Part shown: positions 33,182-43,437 of the stretch, piece after piece
How the letters are laid out: each line of letters starts with the position of its first letter
How positions within the stretch are numbered: position 1 is the first letter of the stretch
Source: Schizochytrium sp. CCTCC M209059
Taxonomy: Eukaryota; Sar; Bigyra; Thraustochytrida; Thraustochytriidae
DNA length: 51,855 nt
Assembly: GCA_000818945.1 (NCBI GenBank)
Contig: KN805394.1
Location: 93,487 to 145,341 of the forward strand
Reading direction: 5' to 3'
Program-made: the position numbers and the translations under genes
Notes under the pieces: model-generated
The model's database searches: none
Told to the model about the DNA's origin: nothing
Seen by the model: only the letters and a program-made list of their open reading frames with translations

Positions 33182-34843
33182 ATGACGGAGGCAGAGAAGA
33201 TCGCGGGCGCCGACGCGGAGGACGTTGCCAAGGACGAGTCGATGCCGCCGACCAGCGAGAGCACAGCGGGCGTCTCCGAAGACGTCGAGGACGTCGAGGA
33301 TGAACTGAGCGTGTCCAGCGAGAGCAGTGAAGACCGCGACGGGGAAAACTGGCCAGCGCAGGAACGACTCGCGCGCGCAGAGAGCTGCAAGGCGTCGGGA
33401 AACGAGTTCTTCAAGAAGAAGGAAAATGAAGAGGCCGTCAAGCTGTACGCCAAGGGGCTCAAGGTGCTTGAAAAGCTGTGGAAGCTCGACGCCGAGGTAC
33501 TCGACGAAGACGTGCGCGTGCAGCTGACAACCTTGACGGTGTCGCTGCGTTTGAACAGTGCAGTGGCCCAGAGTCGTGAGGAAAAATGGAAGGAGGCACG
33601 CACTCTTGCGAGCAAGGCCATGGACGCGATTCGCTCCGCGCACGCGGCGCCAGTGGCCGAGGCGGAGGCGAAGAAGCATCTTGTCAAGGCGCTCTTTCGA
33701 CGTGGTGTCGCCTATGCCCGCATGGGCGATCTTGACGAGGCCAAGGCGGATCTCGTGAGCCTGCTCAAGATGGACAGAACGAACAAGGAGGCCGTGCGCG
33801 AGTATAATGCCGTCAAGCAAAAGCTGGAAAAGGCCCGTGCCGACCAACAGCAGCAATTTGCAGCAGCTTTTCAAAAAGCGTCGCAGTCCGGCGGCGTTTA
33901 CGGAGACAAGGAGGCGGAGCGCAAGCGTGCGGCGTTGCGCAAGATTGAGGAAGAGCGTAAACGACGCGACGCGTGGAAAAAGGCCACCGAGGCAGATGGC
34001 TCGCAGGTTCCTTTCGAGGAATGGTGCAAGGCCGAGGACAAGCGCATCGAAGAGGAGCGCAAGGCAAAGGAAGCTGCGGAAAAGGCGCAGCGCGAAAAAG
34101 AGGCCGAGGAGCGGCGTCAGCGTGCGCGCGAGGCTCGCGAAAAGCGCGAGGCCGAGGGTGACAGCGACGTGGAGCTCGATGAGGAGGACCGCAAGATCTT
34201 GGAAGAGACCCGGAAGAAGGGCTATTGCTACTTTCGCACGCAACGCTCGGCCGAGGACGAGCGTTTGCTGCAGCAAAACCAGGGTCCAGCACGTCTTAAC
34301 TCGAGCTCCGGCGAGTCTGCCACTCCGAGTCCCAGCACTGCATCTGCTGATGCTGTCAAGCGGAGTACTTCGTCGACGTCTGCGTGGAATGCCAATGGAA
34401 CAACTTGGGAGGAGCGCGACGTGTCCAAGGCAGCACAGCAGGGCCTGGAAGAGGCGCTCGGCACTGTTCGCGTAGAGACTGTCGTGGATGGACGCAAAGC
34501 GGTCGCCTTTGTGGACAAGGTGAGCAAGGTCGATGGTGACGCGCAGATTGTTCTTGCGCGCGGCAAGCCTGCTGGTGTTTATGATATGTCTGCAAGTCTC
34601 TCTTGGAAAGCTACTTGCGAGGTGGGGCCTGATGGGGCCGAAGTGACGGAGGCTCGCGGTACCTTTAAGATGCCAGACATTGCCAATGGCGTCGACGCGC
34701 GTAATTATGATGTCTCGTGCACGACGAAGCGCGCTTTTGAGGAGCCGAACAAGGCCAGCCTTGATCCTTTGCTGCGGCTTTTGCGACGTGAAGTGTGCAA
34801 GGTGACTGCAACTTTTGTCGAGAATCTGCCTGATCGTGTCTAA
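33182..34843 (+). CDS. Hsp90 co-chaperone: TPR domain fused to an Aha1 N-terminal domain
   Basis: The protein has 553 residues in one exon, starting at the ATG at 33182. An acidic N-terminus (about 1-60) leads into a TPR domain at about 64-215. All five positions of the carboxylate clamp that holds the EEVD tail of Hsp90/Hsp70 are visible: K70, N74, N125, K169 and R173, in the KxxGN, LRLNSA and KALFRRG motifs. A charged coiled coil spans about 243-345. A short conserved-looking motif, GYCYFR, is at 347-352. Residues about 399-550 match the N-terminal domain of Aha1, the activator of Hsp90 ATPase: WNANGTTWEERD at 402-413 corresponds to the NxNNWHW start, followed by the beta-rich body and a final amphipathic helix. 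The C-terminal Bet v 1-like domain of Aha1 is absent. The likely role is to bind cytosolic Hsp90 and modulate its ATPase; this follows from domain identity, and the exact activity is inferred. Confidence 0.93.
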   Translation: MTEAEKIAGADAEDVAKDESMPPTSESTAGVSEDVEDVEDELSVSSESSEDRDGENWPAQERLARAESCKASGNEFFKKKENEEAVKLYAKGLKVLEKLWKLDAEVLDEDVRVQLTTLTVSLRLNSAVAQSREEKWKEARTLASKAMDAIRSAHAAPVAEAEAKKHLVKALFRRGVAYARMGDLDEAKADLVSLLKMDRTNKEAVREYNAVKQKLEKARADQQQQFAAAFQKASQSGGVYGDKEAERKRAALRKIEEERKRRDAWKKATEADGSQVPFEEWCKAEDKRIEEERKAKEAAEKAQREKEAEERRQRAREAREKREAEGDSDVELDEEDRKILEETRKKGYCYFRTQRSAEDERLLQQNQGPARLNSSSGESATPSPSTASADAVKRSTSSTSAWNANGTTWEERDVSKAAQQGLEEALGTVRVETVVDGRKAVAFVDKVSKVDGDAQIVLARGKPAGVYDMSASLSWKATCEVGPDGAEVTEARGTFKMPDIANGVDARNYDVSCTTKRAFEEPNKASLDPLLRLLRREVCKVTATFVENLPDRV

Positions 34844-36012
34844 AACCGCTTTGATTTTTTCTCTTTCTTTTCGTTTGTCCTTGCATCCATGATGGTCTGT
34901 GAGATGAGCGAACTCGCGCGAGGGCATTGTTAATCTATCTCTCATGATCTTTTGCATAAAGGAGGCATTGAATGACCGTAACAAAGAAAATGGGCGCTGT
35001 CTCTTTTCGTGCAAGACTGGGCGTATATTGGTTGCTTCGAGATTATCTTTCTTCTTTGCCTGCGGAAATGATCTTTCCTACTTTTGAATGGAACGAATGT
35101 AGAAGCGGCTCGTCGGTTCTCCTCGACCACCAAAGTGCAGTGGTTGACAGACACAAGACATTTGGTGTAAATCAAACTTGATGTGAAGGGCAAGCAAAAG
35201 CATCTTGGTTCGCAATGACTTTCTGCGCAGGTGAGACAAAAGAAAGGGGGGATCTCATAATTCAGAAAAGACAAATTTGACTCACAATGCGACGAGATCG
35301 GATGTGAGGAGAGATGAAACCAATCTCACGGTTCTCAAAACGAATGAGATTTCATGTACAGGAAACGTAAAAGTGGAACCTCACAATCCACAAAGACAAT
35401 CTTGACTCATAATGCGAGGACATCGGATGTGAGGCGTGGCAAACATCCACCTCAGGGTTCGCAAGAGAAATAAGAGTTGATACGAGGAAAGGAAAAAGCC
35501 TCATGGTTCAGGTTCTGGCTAGCTACAATACGAATAAGAATAAAACTCAAAAGTTTTCGAGGCGCAAGCGGCGGCTTGGACGGAAAGCGGATGGTTCAAA
35601 AACAAAAACAAAAACAGAGTAACGAGGGAGCGAGAAGGACTATCCTCCTAAACTCGGCCGCGCGGCTCGTTCGATCGTGTTACTTGTCGTCGTCGTCGTC
35701 TCTTGAGTAGGTTCGTGGTACGTATCGTTCATTCTTTTTTTCCCCGTGCGGCGCAACACGACGCCGCCAACGAGCTCTGTCGCCCATGACGCGTATCTCA
35801 TGAATGAATAAACTTGCTGGAGTGGACCGCAAATGGGCACGCAGAGCAGTAAAGGAGAAAAAGAAAAAGGCGGGGTTGCCGCGAATACTTGTGGCGGCGA
35901 CCCTCGCCCATATGGTATGAGTGTCTGACTGTGTTGTTTCAGTATTGTGTATGGACGGAGGAGCACTGGGGCCGTACACGTGCTCATCATAGATAATCAA
36001 TGGGGAAAACGA
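34844..36012. other. Convergent intergenic region with a diverged duplication
   Basis: This lies between facing 3' ends and is AT-richer than the flanks. It contains a diverged tandem duplication at about 35250-35510, listed separately. The remainder shows no gene, and short open frames here have no coding signature. Confidence 0.75.
35250..35510. repeat. Diverged ~125-bp tandem duplication
   Basis: Two copies about 125 bases apart share words such as TTGACTCA(C/T)AATGCGA (about 35278 and 35403) and ATCGGATGTGAGG. The copies differ at many positions, so the duplication is old. No open frame runs through both. Confidence 0.8.
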
Positions 36013-37080
36013 TCATCCAGCAAGCGGATGAGTGCGACGAGGCTCGCCTGTTTTCCTGTTGTACCAGGTGAGCTTGCCCGTGTCCGGGTCTCGGCTGCGG
36101 AGCCAATAGTTCTTACGCTCCGGGCCAAGGCTTGCTGGCCTCGTCCAGGTCGTCTCGCGGGTCTGCTTGTGAAACCAATAGGTACGGCGCGTCGTGGGAT
36201 CGAGCACGCGCGTCCACTGACGGGCTGCGTCAGCGGCTGCTGCGGCGGCAGCGGCCTCGGCGCTGGCGCTGGCGGCGGAGGCCTCGGCCTGCTGCGCGTC
36301 GGCGACAACCGTGGCGGCGGGCGTGGCGCCCGGGATGGCGCGTGCGGCGGCGGCTTGCAGAGCCTGCTGACGGGCAAGGGCGTTTTGCGCCTGCTCGAGC
36401 GGGTTTCTCGATTCGCTCGAGAAGCGCTGACGCTTGAGCTGCGACACGATGCCCGAGGCGGCGCGCTTGCGGCCCTCGTTCATCATCGTCGCCGACGAAG
36501 ACGCGGAGGCCGACGTGGTGGTTGTCCTTGTGTCGGCGTCTGTGGTGCGCGCGCGTGTGCGCTTCGCGGTCGATTTGAGATTTGCAGCCCCGGTCTTTAC
36601 TTGGGCATCCGAAGTTGCAGAAGTGAGGGCTTCACCTTTTTCCGCTCCTGCTTTGGTTGACGCCGCAGCGGAGGCTGGCTTCTCATACACCGTTTGGCCT
36701 GTGCTGCTGTTGAACCAGTACGTACGCTTCGTCTCCGGCTCGACGAGCTCTGACCAGGCGCTGGGGCTCTCTTGCGGCGCGAGTGCACCGTTGACGGCCG
36801 CGTCGCTGGCGGCCCTCCTGGCTGCTGCTTCGCCGTGGTCCTTGGCCTCGTCTGCAGCAGCAGCAGCAGAAGCACTGGCGACGGCGGCTTGCGGTGCACG
36901 CTTTGCCGGGAACTGTGGCGTGTGGCGCGTCGCGGCGAAGACGCCCTCCTTGCGCGTCTTGAAGCCCGGCTGGTCGGCGGCGGTCATCTTGAAGGCCTTC
37001 CAGTCGCGTTGGCCGTCGCTCTCGCGCACGCCCTTGCTGGTTACAGCCTCCACCTTGCTCAAGGCCTCCATGGATGCCAT
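36013..37080 (-). CDS. Three-WW-domain nuclear-type protein
   Basis: The protein has 355 residues and starts at the ATG at 37080; the frame runs 20 codons further upstream without another ATG. Three WW-type modules are visible, each with the usual 23-residue spacing: W109-(YWF)-Y132, W289-(YWF)-W312 and W326-(WYN)-R349. Only the middle one has both signature tryptophans; the second tryptophan is tyrosine in the first and arginine in the third. Between them lie a basic segment (KRTRAR at 173-178, GRKRA at 203-207, LKRQRF at 215-220) and alanine-rich helices around 240-286. Multiple WW modules with basic linkers occur in splicing and transcription-elongation factors, so a nuclear RNA-related role is inference. 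WW2 and WW3 are only 14 residues apart, which suggests a rigid tandem. It faces the TPR/Aha1 gene. Confidence 0.85.
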   Translation of the reverse strand: MASMEALSKVEAVTSKGVRESDGQRDWKAFKMTAADQPGFKTRKEGVFAATRHTPQFPAKRAPQAAVASASAAAAADEAKDHGEAAARRAASDAAVNGALAPQESPSAWSELVEPETKRTYWFNSSTGQTVYEKPASAAASTKAGAEKGEALTSATSDAQVKTGAANLKSTAKRTRARTTDADTRTTTTSASASSSATMMNEGRKRAASGIVSQLKRQRFSSESRNPLEQAQNALARQQALQAAAARAIPGATPAATVVADAQQAEASAASASAEAAAAAAAADAARQWTRVLDPTTRRTYWFHKQTRETTWTRPASLGPERKNYWLRSRDPDTGKLTWYNRKTGEPRRTHPLAG

Positions 37081-39775
37081 GGCGCCTGCGTCGTGACCTG
37101 GAGGCGCCGTCTTCCTGGCTTCACGCGCGCCGCCTTGCAAGGCAGCGCTACTGGGGCCGACGGGCGGGGCGGGGCGGAGCGGGTTTACGTACGCGCGCGC
37201 GCGCGCGGGTCGGTGGGTGGGGCCGGGCGGGCGGCAAGACGAGGGCGGCGTGAGCCTAGCCTGAGCTCACGCGCGAAGGCTTTTTGCTTGCTTGCAGGCG
37301 CTGGCGCGGCGGAAGGGAAGGGAAGGAAAGGGAAAGAAAGAAGTCAGGAAGGAGGCTTCCGCGAGAAGGGAGGGGGGTCTCTCTCGCCCTCTCTCTCTCT
37401 CTTTTTGCTAACGCAGGGTCGAGTCGGCACCGCGCGGAACCGCACAGCTCGGGAAACAGCCGGCACCAACGGCGGCAGCGGCCCCAACGATGACTTGGCG
37501 ACGCGGATGCGGCCGTCGCGCTCGGAGCAGCCAGCGAAATGAGAACGGCCGGTCGTACCGAGCGAGGAACCTGGGCGAGTTGTCTGTTTGCCTGGCTCGT
37601 CGGCGCGGAAAAGCTGACAAAAAAAAAGAAGAAGAACAGGAGAGAAAAGAAAGGAAGAAAGAAAGAAAAGTGGCGGGCACGGTCGCTCGGTCGGGTCGGC
37701 TCAGCACTCGGTTCTGCTCCACTCGTCTCGACTTCCTTGCTCGGCCAGCTCTTTAGGGCGACGCGACACGACGCCAGCAGCAGCAGCAGCAGCAATAGCA
37801 GCAAACAAGGGCAAGTTAGAGAGAGCCCTGCCGCCTGCTTTTCGAAAATTCAAACCCTGCGCTTTGGCCGAACGCGCGGCGAGGGCAGCCAGATTCTTCT
37901 CCTTCCGCCAGACAGCGAGCCTTGCTTTGCCTCTCCGTCGCCCGTCCGCCGGGCGTGCGACCGATCGAGCGTGCGACAGGCGGCCCACGCGCGAGCGAGC
38001 GAGCGAGTGAGCGAGCTTGCGCGCGCGCTTCCTCGCGTCTGCCTGCCTGCCTGCCTGCCTACCTGCCTCGACTCGCCTCACTCTCTCGCTTCGCCGGGTT
38101 GGGGAACTGCTTTCGCCTCTGCCTGCACGATGGTCCTGTCGGAACGCCGGGCCTAGACCTCCCCTACGCAGAACGCTAAGCCCCGCCGCGCAGCGAGCAG
38201 CCGGCGTAGAGGAAGAAAGGGGAAATGAAAGGAGGGCAGAGCGAGGCAAGGACGGGAGAGGAGAGGAAACCAAAGCAACCCCGAGAGAGACCGGGCTCGC
38301 GCAAGGGCGGGCGGTGCGGAGCGGAGCGGGGCGGAGCGGGGCGGAGCGCCGTCTTCCTCGCTCGCTTGCTCGCGTGCAGCCCTCGTGCCTCGCCCGCGTG
38401 CGTGCCTGGAGTCAAGCGGCCACGCCTGCCGCAAAACTTGGACTCCGCCGAAGGCGCCCTAGCGCCGCCGGAGCAGGAAGAAAGCGCGCGCGTGAGGGGG
38501 AAACATCGCGACAAAAAAGACAGGCAGCGGCCGGCGGAAGAAAAGGATTAAAAAAAGAAAAAAAAAAAAAGAACGAACGAACCAACGACGCATCGAAAGC
38601 AAAAGAGGGGGGCAAGAATGAAAGAAGGGAAAGAAAAAAAGAAAGAAAGACCAGCCGCCTGCCCGCCTGCCCATCTGCCCGCCCTTTGCCGGCGGCCGCA
38701 GGCCCTCGCGCCGCGGTATGCGCACAAGGCGCGCAGGCTTGCGCGGCCGGGCGGACGAGGCGACGGCGGAGCGCAGGGGAGTAGGAAAAAAGAAAGGCAG
38801 GCGGCCTGGCCATGGCTCGCTGGCTGGCTCCACTTGCCATGGTGGCTGCCCGTCTCGTTGCAGCATGACACGCTTGCCGCCCCGCCTGACCGCTACCAAT
38901 TCCCCCGCGCTGCGGGGCCGCTGTGGTAGGAGGGAGGTAGCACGTATTGGCGTCGCTATCTTGACTGTTTCTCTGCTTTCTTGCATGCATTTTGTTCTGC
39001 CTGCCTGCCTTGCCTTGCCTTGCCTTGCCTTGCCTTGCCGTGCCTTGCCTGGCCTGCTTCCGGGACTTTGTCGTTGGCCAGCCAGGACAGACGCAGCGCA
39101 AGAAGACGGATAGCCTAGGCCCTGAGGGCGACAGACGAGACACATCAAAGACGGACGCGCTGCGTAATGGACGCGACGGACCGCGGCACAGACGCAGGAG
39201 ACAGGCAAGGCTGGACAAGAACATCAAGAGAAGGGTTTCGAGGAATAAATGAATTTAATTTACAGTTAGAAGACCCAGGAAACGCAGAGGGCGGCACGAC
39301 GGATGCCGCTTGGACTGGTCCTTGTCGGTCTCTCCACAATGCACCCGGGCGGCGCGCGAGGCAGGCTGCCGCGCGCGCAAGACGCACAGGACGCGTGGCG
39401 CGCGAGTCAGAAGTTGATCGGCCACGAGACGACACGCGACGCGTCGCGACGTCGCTGCACGGTGGTGTGGCGCGTGTCCACGCACGCCAAAGACTCCGCA
39501 GAATCGCGACGCGATACACTCCACAATCCGATCAACAAACAGATCGCGCCAATTTACAATGCAAGAGAGCGTGCAAAGAGAAGAAGATCTGCACCGCGAA
39601 GCGACGCCACAAGGCGTCGGAGAGACCTGCATTGCACAGCTTCCTGCGGATGATACACCTCATTTGGGCTGCTCGCGCGTGTCGCGTCGCGTTGCGTCGC
39701 GTGTCGTCGCGGTACAGTACGATCCCCACGTCGCGCCAGGAGATCAACGTATTGCATTTCTTGGATTGCAATGCA

Positions 39776-39826
39776 ATGCGTTGCAATGTATTGCAACGCA
39801 ATACGTTGCAATACATTGCAAAGCAT
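39776..39826. repeat. Inverted repeat with an 18-bp perfect stem
   Basis: TTGCAATGTATTGCAACG at 39781-39798 is exactly complementary to 39804-39821, with a 5-base loop (CAATA). Beyond one mismatch, four more pairs extend the stem to 22 of 23 positions. The arms themselves are built from repeats of the palindrome TTGCAA. Confidence 0.92.
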
Positions 39827-42800
39827 CGAGGCGGGCCAAAAGAGACATGGCACATACGCGCCTACGACGGCGACCGCATTTCAAATCCAATCCAATTCAA
39901 CGCGGCTCTTTCCAGGTTGATCCTTTCGCTCGTACGGGCCTGCAGAGAGACCCGAAAGATGGCGCGACCCAGCTTGCCGGGCTGGGCTGCTCCTGTTCTC
40001 GCTTTTCCTTGCTTACCTTTGCGTGCCTTTTCGCTTGCTTGCTTGCTTACAGCTCCCTTGCTTTGCTCTGCACTGTGGTCAGTTCGGCACGGTGTTTCGC
40101 GAGTGACCAGGCTCCGCCCCTCTGCACCCTCCCAACCCACGCTCCCTCACAACCGCCCCCCTTTCCTTGTGAGGCTGCACCCGTCCTCCTCCTCTCTTTG
40201 TCTCTGGCCTCACCAATCGAAGCCTCAATGAAATTGTGACTGTCCGCCGTGCCCACCCCCCGCAGAAAAGAGCGCAACTCTCCCCGCATGGCTCTACCCA
40301 TCTACTCTGGCCCCTCCACACAGAGATGCACAGAGGCAGAGGCGCGCGGCCACCCGCCGCCTTTCTTTCCCCGCAGCCGGGTCCGTCGCGTCCCATCCCT
40401 CCTCGCGCGTCCCATCCACGCCCGCCCTCTGCGCACCTTTCGTGAAGTTTCCAAAGCGCTCTCAGGAACGACGGCAGCACGCCCGCCACGCCGCGGCCCG
40501 CCAGGCGCGCGGCTAGACGCGCGCGAGAGGGGCCGCCCGCCTTGCCTCGCGTCCCCTCGCGTGCCCTCGCCTCGCGTTGCCTGGCGCCTGGCGGCGGCCG
40601 CGCGCGCGGCACGGAGTGGCTGGCCAGCACCGGGAGAGGGAAAAAAAAGAAAAGAAAAGAAAAGAAAAGAACCAGGACCCGGGCGCGTGCGACCACGGCG
40701 TCTTCGCCGCGTCTTTGCGCGCCACGCGCGCCTCTACAGAACCGTGAAGCCGTTTTGGCAGAGCTGTGGGTTCGCCCTCACTGGACACGCCCGCAGTCCC
40801 TTGATAGCAGGCCGACCTGGAAACGTCCACAAAGCTGCACCCATACACCGCTGTGGGACCTGCGAGACCGATGTGCACGCGCGCAAGACCCGGTGTCGAT
40901 GCATGTGTGACATTGTCAATCGTTGCCGGGTCTTGTACGTTTCTTCTTTCTCGCGCATGCCCTCCGCCGGTGTGGCCCGCTCCGCTTAGCGATGCCCACA
41001 ACCCTTGGCGAGCTGCAGCTCCGACCGTGTGTCTTCCTCCGCGCCCGCTTCGCGAGTCGCCACGGCACCTCCCTCGCAGCTGCCCGAGTCCGCGCGCGCC
41101 GCGTTGCGTCCCTCCATCCACCGATTTATCGATCCATCCATTCATCCATCCATCCATCCATCCATTCATTCGTTCATCCATGCTTCAATGGCTGGCTGGC
41201 CTGCGTCTGCAGTGCCGACAAACGACGGCCGACGGTGCCTCGTGAACAAATGTGCGAGCGCTTGCCGGGATTTCTCGCTGGCCGCGCGCTGTTGGCTCCT
41301 TTGTGTCGCATTTTTGTTGCAGCGAGCTGCTCCCTCGCATGGCACCTCGGTTTTCTTTCTTTCATTCAGGTGGACCAAACCAAGGGCGGCTGCGCTGCTC
41401 GCATCGCCTCCACGTTGACGCGGCGCAGCGTGGCCAATCGTGGCGTCTTTGCGTTTAGACAAAACACGTTGTCTTCTCTTGCAGGGACGAAATGATAAAT
41501 GAACGGGATAAGAAAGCAGGCCTCGCGATGAACTCTGTCCAAGATCGCTGCCGCCATGCCGCCGTGCCATGTCGCGCAAAGCCCTCGCTCGCCACGGCGG
41601 TCTCGCCGCCCAGGAATCGCAACGCCTCCCGAGTCTCGACCGAGATCGCCAGCCCCTGTCGCCAGCTTGGTGTCCCCTGCCTGGCAGGCAGTCATTCACC
41701 AGCCGAGCTGCCACTGCGAGCGCGTGAAGCCAAGTAAAACAAACTGAAGCAAACGAAAGCCAGGACCTTATCTCCGAATCAGGCAGGCGAGCTCAGCAGC
41801 CAGTCGATTCGAGATGGCGGCGCGGTGAGCCGAGCGTGGCCACGGTGGTCGATTCATGGAGGTTTCCTTTCCTTGCCTCTCCTGCCTGCCTCCGCCAGCT
41901 GGCAGGCAGCTCGGACCGCAGCAGTTGCCTTGTTGGTTGCAGGCCGCGACAGCGAGGTTGCCGCGCAGTTCCGGGAAGAAGAGCATGATCTGGGCGCACT
42001 TCCGACCGGGTTCCGACCAGAGCGATCGCAGGCTGCTCCTGTGACGGTCCTGCTTGTGCCTCTCAGGGCGACTTGGGATGGGACGGATGCAATGGTGGGT
42101 GAATCGGATGGAAACAAAACTTCGATGCAGCTTGAGAGATCAGAAAAGATAGATTGACCTAATTCCAACGCCCTTTTTCCGGAGGATAACGCTCGCGGAC
42201 GTCTCGCATGCCTTATCAAGTTGCAGTCGCTTGCAAGAACCAGCAAGAATGACGAGTCGATCCGATGCTCAGCCGCTGTCGCGCGCTCGTTTTTTTAAAC
42301 GCCACACGCACGCACGGCAAGAACAACGCAAGCCTTGGCATAGCTGCAGCGTGGCCGACCTTGGAGAGCTAACTCGGCGCAGCGTACGTATACGTATGCT
42401 GCTGCGTACGGGCCACGCACGCTATTGCTGGCGCCCGCCTCTCCAAGGCGATGCAAAGAATGTCGCTCTTGTGAGATAACTGCGCCTCGCGCGTTCGTTC
42501 TGCAGCTGGCACTGGCCGCTGTGGCCTGCTTGCCTACCTTCAATGCGCTTGGTCCCGGGAAACACAATCGACCGCGACGAGGCATCTTCGTCTCGAGATA
42601 GATTGACGTCGCCATCTCGTGCTACCCCTGTAACGGCTTCCCGGGCCTCCGAGGAACGGCGCGGCTGTGGCCGACGAGAGATCGAAACTTTTGCGCGAGC
42701 GCGCTCGACAGGGTTTCCAAGCATCGTCATGTCAACCGTGTCCTCGGAGCCCGGGCCGACAAGGATTCGCGGCATCCACATCAGCTCGCAGCACCCAATC

Positions 42801-42945
42801 AGCTGCAGACACTCTGCCGTTGCCGCTTGCGCCGGATCTGTCCGCGTCGATTATTGTCTTCACAGTCAGGCCTCAGGCAGCTGGCCGGAGTCATTCAGCT
42901 GGCTCGGGAGCCTGGAACTGTAAGGAACCCGTTCTCCTGAGAACG

Positions 42946-43014
42946 TCCTTTTCTTTTTTTTCTTTTTTTCTTTTTTTCTTTTTTTCTTTTCTTTTCTTTT
43001 TTATCTTTTTTTCT
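42946..43014. repeat. (TTTTTTTC)n pyrimidine tract
   Basis: Runs of seven T separated by single C, then TTTTC words. The tract ends in TTTAAATTTAAA at about 43013-43024. It marks the change from GC-rich to AT-richer DNA. Confidence 0.88.
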
Positions 43015-43098
43015 TTAAATTTAAACGGAGATTCAATTTGGCAGACATCGTCTACGACAAGGGCTCCGCTCGGCCCAGGAAGCATACCACAACGAAGC

Positions 43099-43437
43099 CT
43101 ATTTGCCAAGTTTAGCTAGGTCCCATGCACAGGATGTCGTCATCCGCGGCCACCCCGAGAGAGGGGCAAGTCTAGAATGCTGCCGTGCCTTGTCATCGTT
43201 CATCCCATGCTTGTCCTCGGTAGAAGTGACCAAGTTGGCAACTTTTGTCGACGATGACAGTGTTGCGACCGAGCCCTCAAGGCGACTGCAGATTTTCTGC
43301 AGCAAGTCGACCCAGGCCTTCAAAATTGCGTGTCCAACGGACTCGAACGTTTCCACAGAAATTTCAGCCTTCTTTGGCGAATTAATGTCCAATTGCACAT
43401 CAGAGAAGACTGCGTCCATAACGCTACTCATAGGCAT
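43099..43437 (-). CDS. Possible gene fragment, 112 codons
   Basis: The frame starts at an ATG at 43437 and ends at a stop at 43099. Unlike the shadow frames around it, its first ~75 residues have the balanced composition of a folded helical protein (for example VETFESVGHAILKAWVDLLQ), while the last ~35 look less protein-like. I do not recognise the family. It could be an exon of a gene whose other exons I cannot see, or a piece of the retroelement region to its right. The opposite strand is also open here, which weakens the call. Confidence 0.28.
   Translation of the reverse strand: MPMSSVMDAVFSDVQLDINSPKKAEISVETFESVGHAILKAWVDLLQKICSRLEGSVATLSSSTKVANLVTSTEDKHGMNDDKARQHSRLAPLSGWPRMTTSCAWDLAKLGK

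Larger units (their letters stand above)
37081..43098. other. Six-kilobase gene-free, repeat-rich tract
   Basis: I find no supportable gene. Arrays include GCGA at about 37989-38015, GCCT at about 38041-38067, GGAGCGGGGC at about 38310-38345, CCTTG at 39005-39050, CATC at about 41131-41180 and a T/C run at 42946-43014. A long frame at 39167-40231 has no domain and a mixed, arginine-rich composition. A strong inverted repeat lies at 39776-39826 and is listed separately. From about 42900 rightwards the composition becomes noticeably AT-richer, towards the retroelement remnant. Confidence 0.7.

Noticed and set aside
39167..40231. 354-codon plus-strand frame
   Set aside because: No domain, no consistent third-position bias, and it runs through the inverted repeat at 39776-39826.
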